Shown here piece by piece: positions 25,990 through 34,996 of a DNA stretch of 36,199 bases. The position numbers and the translations under genes were made by a program. Within the stretch, counting starts at the first letter, position 1. Every line of letters starts with the position of its first letter. The DNA is from Gammaproteobacteria bacterium (lineage in GTDB: Bacteria > Pseudomonadota > Gammaproteobacteria > GCA-001735895): contig JAUVCH010000031.1 of assembly GCA_030595795.1 (NCBI GenBank), forward strand, positions 1-36,199, written 5' to 3'. Below the pieces are notes generated by a model that was not told the DNA's origin, did not search any database, and was given only the letters and a program-made list of their open reading frames with translations.

Positions 25990-27771
25990 ATGACTAAACC
26001 GCTTTTACTCACCGATCTGGTTTTACGCGACGCTTCGCAGTCACTACTGGCAACCCGTGTGCGCATCGACGATATGTTGCCGATAGCAGCAAAACTCGAC
26101 AAAGTCGGTTTCTGGTCACTGGAAACCTGGGGTGGTGCGACTTTTGATGCCTGTATCCGTTTCCTCGGCGAAGACCCCTGGGAACGCCTGCGCAAACTCA
26201 AGGCCGCTATGCCAAATACGCCGATGCAAATGTTGCTACGAGGCCAGAATGCTCTCGGCTACCGCCACTACGCAGACGATGTGATCGAGGCTTTCGTCGA
26301 GCGCGCCGCCGAAAATGGCATGGACGTATTTCGCATTTTCGATGCGATGAACGATATGCGTAATAACGAGACCGCGATAAATGCCCCCATTAAAGTGGGC
26401 AAACACGCGAAGGGTTCGATGTCTTACACCTTAAGCCCTGTACACAACAACGATTTCTGGGTCGACATGGCTAAACGTCTGGAAGACATGGGTAGTAGCT
26501 CGATCTGCATTAAAGATATGGCCGGACTATTAAGGCCTTACGATGCCGAAGAACTGGTGAGCCGCATTAAAGAGACCTGCAATGTCCCTCTGTCGATGCA
26601 TTGCCATGCAACTACCGGGCTTTCAACCGCCACTTATATGAAAGCCATCGATGCCGGCATCGACATGCTCGATACTTCTATCTCTTCGATGAGCCAGACC
26701 TACGGGCATTCTGCCACCGAAACCTTTGTCGCTATCCTCGAAGGTAGCGATCGAGATACTGGCTTCGATATGGCATTGCTCGAAGATATCGCGGTTTATT
26801 TTCGTGATGTGCGTAAAAAATACGCGAAATTCGAAGGCTCACTGAAAGGCATCGATTCTCGGATTCTCACCGCTCAGGTACCCGGCGGCATGCTCACCAA
26901 CCTGGAACATCAGCTACGCGAACAAAACGCCACCGACAGGCTCGACGAGGTATTAAAGGAAATTCCAATTGTGCGTAAAGACCTCGGCTACGTGCCGCTG
27001 GTTACTCCGACTTCTCAAATCGTGGGCACCCAGTCTGTCATCAACGTACTCAGTGGCGGGCGCTACAAATCCATCAGCAAAGAAACCGCCGGTGTGCTCA
27101 AGGGCGAATACGGTGCCACAGCGGCCGAGGTGAATAAAGAACTACAGGCACGCGTACTCGAAGGTGCCGAGCCAATCACCTGTCGCCCGGCTGATTTGAT
27201 CGAACCAGAAATGGAGCGACTTACCAGCGAACTCGATGCGCTTGCCAAAGAAGAAGGCATTAAACTTTCCGAGGATAAAATTGACGATGTTTTAACTTAT
27301 GCACTATTCCAGCAGGTTGGCATTAACTTCTTAAAGAATCGCGATAATCCGGATGCCTTCGAACCCGTGCCAGGTAACGAGCCCGAAGCGGCACCAGTCG
27401 CCGCCACGGCACCCGCTAGTGCGCCATCCGAAACCGAAAACTACCGCGTCAGTGTCAACGGTACTCAATACGATGTCGTAGTCGCGCCCGGTAATGGTGA
27501 AATCAGTGAGGTTGCACCAGTTGCTGCGCCAGCACCGGCCCCAGCACCATCGGCGACGACAATTAGTATCAAAGCGCCATTGGCCGGAAATATTATCGAA
27601 GTACTGGTATCGCCCGGTCAACAAATCGACGATGGCGACCCGGTACTGATTATCGAAGCGATGAAAATGGAAACTGAAATTCGGAGCCATTGCGCCGGAA
27701 CCGTGCAGTCAGTACTGGTTAACAAGGGCGACGCAATCCAGACCGATCAGGATCTGGTTCACGTCGCCTGA
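25990..27771 (+). CDS. oadA: Oxaloacetate decarboxylase, alpha (carboxyltransferase/biotin) subunit
   Basis: The 593-residue protein has an N-terminal carboxyltransferase TIM barrel ([45 protein letters not shown]), a central conserved domain ([20 protein letters not shown]), an Ala/Pro linker (about 455-520) and a C-terminal biotinyl domain with biotin lysine K559 in [10 protein letters not shown]. It moves the carboxyl group of oxaloacetate to biotin, giving pyruvate. OadB next door decarboxylates the carboxybiotin and pumps Na+. The three-gene setting favours the decarboxylase over pyruvate carboxylase subunit B. ACAGG precedes the start at usable spacing. Confidence 0.95.
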   Translation: MTKPLLLTDLVLRDASQSLLATRVRIDDMLPIAAKLDKVGFWSLETWGGATFDACIRFLGEDPWERLRKLKAAMPNTPMQMLLRGQNALGYRHYADDVIEAFVERAAENGMDVFRIFDAMNDMRNNETAINAPIKVGKHAKGSMSYTLSPVHNNDFWVDMAKRLEDMGSSSICIKDMAGLLRPYDAEELVSRIKETCNVPLSMHCHATTGLSTATYMKAIDAGIDMLDTSISSMSQTYGHSATETFVAILEGSDRDTGFDMALLEDIAVYFRDVRKKYAKFEGSLKGIDSRILTAQVPGGMLTNLEHQLREQNATDRLDEVLKEIPIVRKDLGYVPLVTPTSQIVGTQSVINVLSGGRYKSISKETAGVLKGEYGATAAEVNKELQARVLEGAEPITCRPADLIEPEMERLTSELDALAKEEGIKLSEDKIDDVLTYALFQQVGINFLKNRDNPDAFEPVPGNEPEAAPVAATAPASAPSETENYRVSVNGTQYDVVVAPGNGEISEVAPVAAPAPAPAPSATTISIKAPLAGNIIEVLVSPGQQIDDGDPVLIIEAMKMETEIRSHCAGTVQSVLVNKGDAIQTDQDLVHVA

Positions 27772-27792
27772 GCCGCAGCGAGTAATTAAAAT

Positions 27793-28926
27793 ATGGAACA
27801 GGGCCTACTAGACCTCTGGGCATCCACCGGGATCGCCAACTTTACGCTCGGCCAGGTAATCATGATCATCATAGGCGGCGGGCTGATTTACCTGGCAATT
27901 GCCAAGGGCTTCGAGCCGCTGCTACTCATCCCAATCGGCTTTGGCGGTGTTCTTGCGAATATCCCGGTCGCCGATATTGCAGGGCCCGAAGGCTTGCTCG
28001 GCATCCTCTATCACTCCGGCATCGAGTCTGGCGTATTCCCGTTGCTCATCTTCATGGGCGTCGGTGCGATGACCGACTTCGGCCCATTGCTGGCCCGACC
28101 GAGCCTGATGATCCTCGGTGCGGCGGCACAGTTTGGCATCTTCTTTACGCTATTCGGTGCCATCGCTATGAATCTAATCCCCGGCATGGAATTCACCATG
28201 GCCGATGCTGCCGCCATCGCAATTATCGGAGGCGCCGACGGTCCGACCGCTATCTATGTTGCCTCTCGACTGGCCCCCGATTTACTCGGCGCTATCGCCG
28301 TAGCGGCCTATTCATATATGGCACTGGTACCGATTATTCAGCCACCGATTATGAAGCTGCTCACCACCGAGGAAGAGCGTAAAACCAAAATGACCCAACT
28401 GCGTCACGTTAGCAAGCTGGAGAAAATCATCTTTCCGCTGGCTTTGCTGCTGGTGACCCTGCTGCTATTACCCTCCGCCGCGCCGCTGGTCGGCATGCTT
28501 TGTTTCGGTAATTTGCTCAAGGAAAGCGGCGTAGTCGATCGACTCAGTAACACCGCGCAAAACGAATTGATAAACATCGTGACCATATTTCTCGGCCTCG
28601 CAGTCGGCTCCAAACTTGCCGCCGACAAGTTTCTGAGTGTGGAAACCATCGGCATATTACTGCTCGGCATGGTTGCCTTTTCCATCGGTACCGCAGCCGG
28701 GTTATTAATGGGTAAGCTGATGTACCGGCTATCCGGTGGTACGGTTAATCCGCTTATCGGTGCCGCTGGTGTCTCCGCAGTTCCGATGGCGGCACGGGTT
28801 GCTAATAAAATCGGCTTGCAGGCCAACCCGCAAAACTTCCTGCTCATGCATGCGATGGGACCGAATGTGGCCGGCGTGATTGGCTCGGCGGTGGCAGCAG
28901 GTGTCTTGTTGGCGATTGTTGGGTAA
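27793..28926 (+). CDS. oadB: Oxaloacetate decarboxylase, beta (Na+-translocating) subunit
   Basis: A 377-residue integral membrane protein with about nine to eleven hydrophobic segments and the conserved OadB signatures: [27 protein letters not shown] (with the Asp linked to Na+ transport in the family), GNLLKESG and, near the C-terminus, [13 protein letters not shown] and [14 protein letters not shown]. It decarboxylates carboxybiotin on OadA and exports Na+. It starts 21 bases after oadA and ends 16 bases before the convergent MFS gene; no terminator hairpin fits in that gap. Confidence 0.95.
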   Translation: MEQGLLDLWASTGIANFTLGQVIMIIIGGGLIYLAIAKGFEPLLLIPIGFGGVLANIPVADIAGPEGLLGILYHSGIESGVFPLLIFMGVGAMTDFGPLLARPSLMILGAAAQFGIFFTLFGAIAMNLIPGMEFTMADAAAIAIIGGADGPTAIYVASRLAPDLLGAIAVAAYSYMALVPIIQPPIMKLLTTEEERKTKMTQLRHVSKLEKIIFPLALLLVTLLLLPSAAPLVGMLCFGNLLKESGVVDRLSNTAQNELINIVTIFLGLAVGSKLAADKFLSVETIGILLLGMVAFSIGTAAGLLMGKLMYRLSGGTVNPLIGAAGVSAVPMAARVANKIGLQANPQNFLLMHAMGPNVAGVIGSAVAAGVLLAIVG

Positions 28927-28942
28927 GCCAAATTCTAAATAC

Positions 28943-30100
28943 CTAACCCTTTGGTGGCAAACGATAAAGCAAATATATCATCGCGATCGGTGCTAGTAGC
29001 CAGTAGAAAGTTTGCAGTGCCTGGAACGGCTCCGTCACCTCGAGTAGAGCTAGCGCTGCCATAGCAAAAAACACAGCGACGCCTAACTGTGAGTAATAAC
29101 TCTTCAGCACAATATAGCGGTGGTTATCGGTTTTAGCGGCCAGGTCGAAGAAGCGTTTGTTAAACACCAACCTAAACAGGGCGGTTAAGAATGCGATGAG
29201 TACGATTAGAGGATAAATCCAATATTGATTCTCGTTTGTTTCAATCGCCCCGCGTAATAACCAGGACAGCGCATAACCCAGTACAGCAATCACGTAAGCC
29301 TGTTGTGCCTTAGCTTTATCGAGCCTGTTTTTGATCAGGTAGAACAGCCCGGCGAGTAATATAGAGAGCGAAACTACCAGTATGCCTAGCCTTACCAGAT
29401 TCTCTCCCGAAATGAGATAGAGCGTAATCACCCAAAAATAACTTTCCGCAAACAGAAACAAACCATCGATAAAAAAGATCACCAACGAGTGATTCGAATC
29501 GCGATAGGTGACTATCGAATTTAACGTAATCGGTGCTGGTGAGGACACCGTCAAAGATCCGGGTAGGCTAACTCTGCAATAGTAGGCTAGCGCCGGTATC
29601 ACAACGCATATCGTTGCCAGAAACACACTACTCGCACCCCATTTTTCCCATAGATAACCACCGCCAAGAATACCGACTTTTAGCAAAACCATAACGATTA
29701 TTTGAAAATTACCAAACTTCACACCGGTATCACCACTGTTGGTACAGTGCACGAATAGCGACCGTTGTGACATCCAGAAAAAACAGCCGTAGGCACCATT
29801 AAGCAAGGCGATGAGATTAATGGCGGCGAAGTTTTGATCGAACACGATGGCACCAACCAGGGCCACTTCTAATACCAGGGACGCGACCAGGATCCACCTC
29901 CAGCCGAATCTTATGCGAATTCGATCCCAGTAATAAAGTGTCAATAAATAGCCAATACCATTGACTGCGATAAAACTGGAAATTTCAGATAACGACAGGC
30001 CTTTCAGCCACATGAGTGCTGGCAGAAAAAATGGCAATAAACCGATTAGTAAAGAATGAGTGCCCGAATATTGGTAAAACAGGCGTGTAGGGCCTGCCAT
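28943..30100 (-). CDS. MFS-like multispan membrane transporter
   Basis: A 385-residue protein with about eleven or twelve hydrophobic segments and a short cytoplasmic loop after the second helix (YYWDRIRIRFGWRW) that resembles the MFS A-loop, with a central break near residues 180-210. It lacks obvious sugar or drug transporter signatures, so the substrate is unknown. Its ATG overlaps the stop of the upstream ATP-grasp gene by one base (TAATG), so the two are translationally coupled. This suggests it moves the product or precursor of the ATP-grasp enzymes, most simply as an exporter. Confidence 0.78.
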   Translation of the reverse strand: MAGPTRLFYQYSGTHSLLIGLLPFFLPALMWLKGLSLSEISSFIAVNGIGYLLTLYYWDRIRIRFGWRWILVASLVLEVALVGAIVFDQNFAAINLIALLNGAYGCFFWMSQRSLFVHCTNSGDTGVKFGNFQIIVMVLLKVGILGGGYLWEKWGASSVFLATICVVIPALAYYCRVSLPGSLTVSSPAPITLNSIVTYRDSNHSLVIFFIDGLFLFAESYFWVITLYLISGENLVRLGILVVSLSILLAGLFYLIKNRLDKAKAQQAYVIAVLGYALSWLLRGAIETNENQYWIYPLIVLIAFLTALFRLVFNKRFFDLAAKTDNHRYIVLKSYYSQLGVAVFFAMAALALLEVTEPFQALQTFYWLLAPIAMIYLLYRLPPKG

Positions 30101-31008
30101 TAGTAAGTGTCAGGTTGGCTTATATCCAGTTTATCCAGCTCGCCGTAGTAGGCATCCAGGTTTTGCTTTTCTCCATAGCGAGGGTAATCATGCATTTTCA
30201 GGTAAGGCCTCGAATTAACCTCAAGCAATATACATTTTTGCTGCCGGTAGCTCTCTTCTATGCTGCGTTCAAAAATAATATCGACGCCTAATATATTGGC
30301 TTTAAAAAGGTCGATAGTTTTTAAGAATAATTCAAGGTTATCAGCATGAATCGAACCCTGGTCTACTGTTCTAACTATTCCGCCAGGGGCCAGTGCAACC
30401 CGATAAAACAGTTCGATATTCTCACCTTTTGCGGGCACCGACAAAAAATCATAACCCTGCTTTTTAAGATGCTGCTGGACTTGCCCGCTCTTTTTAATCG
30501 GGAACATTCCATCATATAATTGCATCTCTTCGCGTGTTTTATTTTCTGCATCGATCAGGTCAGCAATCGAGTCGTTGCCATTTCCGATTACAAATGGTGG
30601 ATAACGCTGGATTATCGACATGATTTTCCCTTTTACGACAACAACTCGATAGTTAGAGCCCTTCAGGTATTGCTCGACAACCGTTGTTGGCCACCACAAC
30701 TTCGCCAGCACGATGGCCTTCCATAGCTCAGCCATGTTGTTTATCGGAAAATAACTGCCGCGCGAATAGCCACTAACATTCGGTTTTATTACTAGCGGGA
30801 AACCGTATGTTTTGGCAAACCTGTGCCCACCCCAGGGATTAAAAAATACCAGCCCGCGTGCATGTGGCAGGTTGCCTTCGGCAAATTTGGCACGACCCTG
30901 CTCTTTGGAGCGACAACTGCGTCGTACCTTGACATCGTTGTAGTTGCTACAACCATGCATATAGCGATGACTAATCCAGGCATATATCTTTGCTTTTAAC
31001 CACTGCAT
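30100..31008 (-). CDS. Stand-alone ATP-grasp ligase related to the CphA ATP-grasp domain
   Basis: A 302-residue protein with a short N-terminus (60 residues) and then an ATP-grasp core: FPLVIKP (70-76), VVEQYLKGSNYRVVVV, PFVIGNGNDSIADLID (138-153), ILGVDIIFE (239-247) and metal-binding LLEVNSRPYLKMHDYP (261-276). The core matches CphA of this window block by block: YPIVIKP, GHVIGDGKSS..ALID, LDIGGVDF, VEVNAGPGFRMH. It is therefore a predicted carboxylate-amine ligase through an acyl-phosphate, with no Mur-ligase domain. It begins 4 bases after the first ATP-grasp gene and overlaps the transporter gene. Substrates are unknown; an amino-acid or dipeptide acceptor is an inference. Confidence 0.82.
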   Translation of the reverse strand: MQWLKAKIYAWISHRYMHGCSNYNDVKVRRSCRSKEQGRAKFAEGNLPHARGLVFFNPWGGHRFAKTYGFPLVIKPNVSGYSRGSYFPINNMAELWKAIVLAKLWWPTTVVEQYLKGSNYRVVVVKGKIMSIIQRYPPFVIGNGNDSIADLIDAENKTREEMQLYDGMFPIKKSGQVQQHLKKQGYDFLSVPAKGENIELFYRVALAPGGIVRTVDQGSIHADNLELFLKTIDLFKANILGVDIIFERSIEESYRQQKCILLEVNSRPYLKMHDYPRYGEKQNLDAYYGELDKLDISQPDTY

Positions 31009-31012
31009 AGAC

Positions 31013-31843
31013 TTATCGCGTTACCGCTAGTAATTTAACTTTGCGTGCCACCAGCCATTTTTTGAAAAACACCGTATGTGCTGGATGATAACTAGGATTA
31101 GATTTAACTATTTGAGCCAGGTTTCGGGTGGTTTTTAATGCGATATTAATTCGTTGTTTACGCGTCTTGCTCGGATCCAACAAATTAATCGGCAAGGGCA
31201 CAAACAGATTAATTTCGATCACATGAAAATCACCCTTGACTAAATCGGCTACGCTATTGGCTCGAACGCCAACACGAGAAATGCCGAACCGGCCAAACGA
31301 ACTAACATGTTGCCAGATAGCTTCGAGCTCGGCTGCATTTAATGATTCGGTGATTTCACGGTAAACAGTATTACTGTTATTGATGCTATTTATCGGTAAC
31401 TTTTGCTGTTCCGAGTTATGCGCTTCGGTAACGCTTAACACTGCGGGTTTTGATTCATCCTCGGCGCATAAAACAAAAAATATTTCAAATTCACGGGCCT
31501 CTGTTGCGGCCTCCTGGATAATGCAGGGCATTTTGTCGCAAGTGCATGCACGGCGAACCTCTTCGAGCTCTGCCGGGCTATCGGCACGTCGAATACCGTA
31601 GGCGTTTTGCCCCCACTCGGGTTTGACAAATACCGGGTAAGTGAAATCGAGGCTTTGGCCATTGTCGAGGCATTGACGCAATAGCCAGCGCGCCGGAATT
31701 AACCGATCGATATCGAGTTTCGAAAAAATGCCTTTTGTTTTATTGAAATACTGCGCGTTAATTTGAAAAAAACGAGCGGGATTTGTTCGTATTCTTACGC
31801 AATAATATATAAAAGAAAAAATCAGCAGTAGTCGTATAGGCAT
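31013..31843 (-). CDS. ATP-grasp family ligase, divergent
   Basis: A 276-residue protein from the ATG at 31843 (a TTG at 31861 would add six residues). It has a hydrophobic N-terminal stretch (IRLLLIFSFIYYCV), which may anchor it at the membrane, then ATP-grasp features: YPVFVKPEWGQNAYGI (69-84), CIIQEAATEAREFEIFF (107-123), VLSVTEAHNSEQ, RFGISRVGVRA, and the metal-binding pair in FHVIEINLFVPLP (206-218). It differs strongly from the ATP-grasp encoded next, so the two are not a recent duplication and probably act on different substrates or successive steps. The reaction is unknown. It is likely co-transcribed with the genes on both sides. Confidence 0.75.
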   Translation of the reverse strand: MPIRLLLIFSFIYYCVRIRTNPARFFQINAQYFNKTKGIFSKLDIDRLIPARWLLRQCLDNGQSLDFTYPVFVKPEWGQNAYGIRRADSPAELEEVRRACTCDKMPCIIQEAATEAREFEIFFVLCAEDESKPAVLSVTEAHNSEQQKLPINSINNSNTVYREITESLNAAELEAIWQHVSSFGRFGISRVGVRANSVADLVKGDFHVIEINLFVPLPINLLDPSKTRKQRINIALKTTRNLAQIVKSNPSYHPAHTVFFKKWLVARKVKLLAVTR

Positions 31844-31885
31844 ATCAATCAATCTTCGCAAAAGGTTTATTTTATTCTTCGAGAA

Positions 31886-32335
31886 TCAGTTTAAGACCTC
31901 TGGCCAGAACTTATCAGCCTTTTCTATAAAGCCCGATGGATCCTTTAACCACCTGGCTTTAATCTCGGCGTCGTAATTTAAATATAATTTTCCACCTACT
32001 ATACTCCAATGCAGGGGGTCTCCCTTGGTAGTGTCATTTTGAGCCACTAGCCATGCGCAGTAACCACCATATTGTGGCGTATATTTCTCGGGCATTTTAA
32101 TGAATTTCTCGCGATTTTGCTCGGTACTGAATAGCCATTCTGCACCTTTATATTTATAACTAAACTTATCCTTGCCCTTTACTGGCTTATTTACATCAAA
32201 ATAAGCCACGGTATCGTAGCCGGCTAGTGCCTCGTTACTAAAGAACCCGGTATATATTTCGGCAGCTGCCATAAGCTTGAGCGGCATCAGCAAAATCATT
32301 GCAAAAACAATAGTTCTCAATACATTTAGTTTCAT
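31886..32335 (-). CDS. Exported YHS-domain protein
   Basis: A 149-residue protein with a clear signal peptide (MKLNVLRTIVFAMILLMPLKLMAAAE, cleavage near AAA) and a YHS-type core: ALAGYDTVAYFDVNKPVKG, EWLFSTEQNREKFIKMPEKY, PQYGGYCAW. The domain is often linked to metal-handling proteins, but its biochemical role is not settled. It lies 42 bases upstream of the first ATP-grasp ATG on the same strand and may be the first gene of that transcript; the short gap has no terminator. Functional connection to the ligases is unproven. Confidence 0.85.
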   Translation of the reverse strand: MKLNVLRTIVFAMILLMPLKLMAAAEIYTGFFSNEALAGYDTVAYFDVNKPVKGKDKFSYKYKGAEWLFSTEQNREKFIKMPEKYTPQYGGYCAWLVAQNDTTKGDPLHWSIVGGKLYLNYDAEIKARWLKDPSGFIEKADKFWPEVLN

Positions 32336-32461
32336 TTTAAGCCTTTTAAAAAATTTCTTGAATTTCGCTGTTGTTTACGACAGCTAATTGAATGCTAGGT
32401 TCAGTAAAACGCTTTAAAAACAGCAATGTTCCTCTCATTTCTGGTAAAACTAGCAAATAAC

Positions 32462-32481
32462 TATCACATAATTATCACATA
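32462..32481. repeat. Tandem 9-bp direct repeat (TATCACATA) upstream of the YHS gene
   Basis: TATCACATA occurs at 32462-32470 and 32473-32481, an 11-base period of about one helical turn, in the 182-base gap between betA and the YHS gene. On the minus strand each copy contains TGTGA, like a CRP half-site, but the two are in direct rather than inverted orientation. It may be a regulator-binding site for the YHS/ATP-grasp transcript. Confidence 0.4.
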
Positions 32482-32517
32482 GCAGAAAATTCAAACAAAG
32501 AGAATTAGTGGACGATC

Positions 32518-34188
32518 TTAATCCGCTTGAGCCGACCGCTGCAAATTCTCCCAGTCCTGTCCCAGCCCTACTACTGCATCATCTGGCTCTAGCATCCCCT
32601 TGCCCTTGATAATATCTGCTGTGCGTTCGGCCGTCATAATGGTCGGGGAATTCAAATTACCATTCGGAATCGTCGGAAATACCGACGAATCGACGACACG
32701 CAAACCTTCGATACCATGCACTCGCAGCTCTGAATCGACGACCGCCATGTCATCCTCGCCCATTCTGCAGGTACAGGAAGGGTGGTAAGCGCTCTCGACC
32801 TCACTACGAACAAACGCGTCGATGTCTTCATCGCTTTGTATATTTTCACCGGGCTGGATTTCCGATTCACGATATTGATCCATTGCCTTTTGCGCGATGA
32901 TTTCACGTGTCAGGCGCACGCAGGCACGGAAACCTTCGATATCGTCCTGGTGTTGCAGGTAATTAAAAAGAATTTCTGGCTTGTCGCTGATATCCGAGGT
33001 CTTCGCCCGAATGGTGCCTCGACTTTTGGGTTTGTTATGGCCGACATGCACCTGAAATCCATGACCGCTAAACGCAGCCCGGCCGTCATAACGCATCGCT
33101 GCGGGCAGGAAATGATACTGAATATCTGGCCATTCGATGCCTGGTTTAGATCGTATGAATGCACAGGATTCAAAATGGTTGGTTGAACCGAGGCCGGTTT
33201 TAGTGAAGAACCAGCGCGAACCGATGAGAAACTTGTTCCATAAATCGAGCTTTCCGTTCAGCGTAATCGGTTGCTTGCAGCGGAACTGGAAATAAAATTC
33301 AAGATGATCCTGAAGGTTTTCGCCGACGCCCGGTAGATCGTGCCTGACTTCGATCCCTGCCTGCTTCAATACTTCGCCTGGACCGATGCCCGATACCTGC
33401 AACAGATGGGGTGACGCTACTGACCCGGCACTTAATATTACTTCTCGATTAGCATGCCGAGTTTGTAACTCCCCGTCGCATTGGAATTCGACCCCTACAG
33501 CTTTTTTGCCTTCGAATAACAGACGCTGCGTTAGCGCAGAGGTGATTACTTTTAAATTGGGCCTATTAAGTGCCGGTTTCAGATAAGCATTCGCAGTCGA
33601 CCAACGCACGCCATTTTTTACGGTCATGTGCATCGGCCCGAAGCCTTCCTGCTGACGTCCGTTGTAGTCGTCGGTCTTCATGTAACCCGCTTCGGCACCG
33701 GCTTCGATGAAGGCTCGATACAGTGGGTTTTCCATGTTATTGCCATTGTTGACCGATAGCGGCCCCTGCTGTGAACGGTATTCATCGCTACCGAAAGCCC
33801 AGTCGTCAGCTTTTTTGAAATAAGGCAGGCAGTGTCTGTAATCCCAGTCTTTAGCACCCTGTGATTGCCACTCGTTATAATCCATCGCATGACCGCGAAC
33901 ATAGACCATGCCGTTAATCGACGACGAGCCACCGAGCACCTTGCCGCGCGGACAGTCCATACGTCGATTGTCTAAATAAGGTTCGGGCTGCGACTCATAA
34001 CCCCAATTGAATTTTTTCATATTCATCGGAATCGACAGCGCGGTCGGCATCTGAATAAAGATGCTTTTATCGCTACCACCGTATTCGAGCAGTAAGACGC
34101 TGATATTCGCATCTTCGGTTAAGCGGTTGGCAAGCACGCAGCCAGCGGAGCCAGCACCGACAATTATATAGTCGTATGATTCGGTCAT
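32518..34188 (-). CDS. betA: Choline dehydrogenase (GMC oxidoreductase)
   Basis: The 556-residue protein has the same length as E. coli BetA and the same block order: FAD-binding [64 protein letters not shown], catalytic-region HPSCTCRMG (H469) and [13 protein letters not shown] (N513). It oxidises choline to betaine aldehyde at the membrane, feeding electrons to the respiratory chain. GGAATC precedes the ATG. There is no betB, betI or betT in the window, so betaine aldehyde would be handled by a gene elsewhere. Related alcohol dehydrogenases of the GMC family are a minor alternative, but the match to BetA is close. Confidence 0.9.
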   Translation of the reverse strand: MTESYDYIIVGAGSAGCVLANRLTEDANISVLLLEYGGSDKSIFIQMPTALSIPMNMKKFNWGYESQPEPYLDNRRMDCPRGKVLGGSSSINGMVYVRGHAMDYNEWQSQGAKDWDYRHCLPYFKKADDWAFGSDEYRSQQGPLSVNNGNNMENPLYRAFIEAGAEAGYMKTDDYNGRQQEGFGPMHMTVKNGVRWSTANAYLKPALNRPNLKVITSALTQRLLFEGKKAVGVEFQCDGELQTRHANREVILSAGSVASPHLLQVSGIGPGEVLKQAGIEVRHDLPGVGENLQDHLEFYFQFRCKQPITLNGKLDLWNKFLIGSRWFFTKTGLGSTNHFESCAFIRSKPGIEWPDIQYHFLPAAMRYDGRAAFSGHGFQVHVGHNKPKSRGTIRAKTSDISDKPEILFNYLQHQDDIEGFRACVRLTREIIAQKAMDQYRESEIQPGENIQSDEDIDAFVRSEVESAYHPSCTCRMGEDDMAVVDSELRVHGIEGLRVVDSSVFPTIPNGNLNSPTIMTAERTADIIKGKGMLEPDDAVVGLGQDWENLQRSAQAD

Positions 34189-34269
34189 AATGATTCCAAA
34201 AATTTACCGGACGAGGTTTAATAGGCTTTATTATAAACTTAGTCCATCCATTAACTAAAACTTATTATT

Positions 34270-34923
34270 ATGAAGAGAAGACTCGTCGCAGAAGCACTCG
34301 GCACATTATTTCTGGTCGCGGTTGTCGTCGGTTCCGGCATCATGGCGGAAAACCTTGCCGCAGGTAACGATGCCATTGCCCTGCTTGGCAATACCATTGC
34401 TACCGGGGCGATACTGGTGGTATTGATAACGATATTCGGGCCAGTTTCCGGCGCCCATTTTAATCCTGCGGTTACTCTGGCATTTTTGCTACGCGGAGAG
34501 ATCAGTTTTAAAACAGCAATTGCTTACTGGCCAGTTCAGGTGATTGGAGGTGTGCTGGGCACCCTGCTCGCCCATTCCATGTTTGAACTGCCGCTCATCC
34601 AGTATTCTAACCATGCCCGAGAAGGTCTGTCGCAGTTTGGTGCCGAAATCGTCGCGACATTCGGCCTGGTGATGACCATCTTCGGTTGCATAAAATACAA
34701 GCCCGATGCGGTGCCATACGCCGTCGGGCTTTTTATCACAGCGGGCTACTGGTTTACCTCGTCAACTTCGTTTGCTAATCCTGCAGTTACTATAGCGCGT
34801 TCTTTAACCGATACCTTTTCCGGTATTGTACCCGCCGACGCGCCAGCTTTTATCCTGGCTCAGCTCATTGGAGCAGCACTCGCCAGTTGGCTCGCGGCCT
34901 GGTTATATCAGCCGCAGAAATAG
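34270..34923 (+). CDS. Aquaporin (MIP family channel)
   Basis: A 217-residue protein with six membrane helices and both pore half-helix motifs: GAHFNPAVTLAF and SFANPAVTIARSLTDTF, the second ending in the selectivity-filter arginine. It is a passive channel for water or small neutral solutes. The second motif resembles proteobacterial aquaglyceroporins that I recall near arsenic genes (AqpS type), but no ars gene is here. Its position divergent to betA would also suit osmotic function. It converges on the FAD oxidoreductase gene with a shared hairpin between them. Confidence 0.88.
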   Translation: MKRRLVAEALGTLFLVAVVVGSGIMAENLAAGNDAIALLGNTIATGAILVVLITIFGPVSGAHFNPAVTLAFLLRGEISFKTAIAYWPVQVIGGVLGTLLAHSMFELPLIQYSNHAREGLSQFGAEIVATFGLVMTIFGCIKYKPDAVPYAVGLFITAGYWFTSSTSFANPAVTIARSLTDTFSGIVPADAPAFILAQLIGAALASWLAAWLYQPQK

Positions 34924-34924
34924 G

Positions 34925-34962
34925 CAAAAATAAACCTGCGCCAGTTTTACACTTAGCGCAGG
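34925..34962 (-). terminator. Rho-independent terminator of the DAO-family oxidoreductase gene
   Basis: In the minus-strand transcript a perfect 7-bp GC-rich stem (CCTGCGC/GCGCAGG, 34935-34941 and 34956-34962) with a 14-base loop is followed at once by TTTATTTTTG. It lies 34 bases after the oxidoreductase stop. The same stem sits 11 bases after the aquaporin stop on the plus strand but without a U-run there. Confidence 0.75.
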
Positions 34963-34996
34963 TAAGTCATACGGAGGTATACAGGAAATTAGGAGG

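Noticed and set aside
28404..28931. Minus-strand frame of 175 codons opposite oadB
   Set aside because: It mirrors conserved OadB membrane segments and has shadow-like Pro/Ser/Thr composition.
34270..34923. Naming the aquaporin as an arsenite channel (aqpS)
   Set aside because: The motif similarity is suggestive, but there is no arsR, arsC or arsenite efflux gene in the window to support it.
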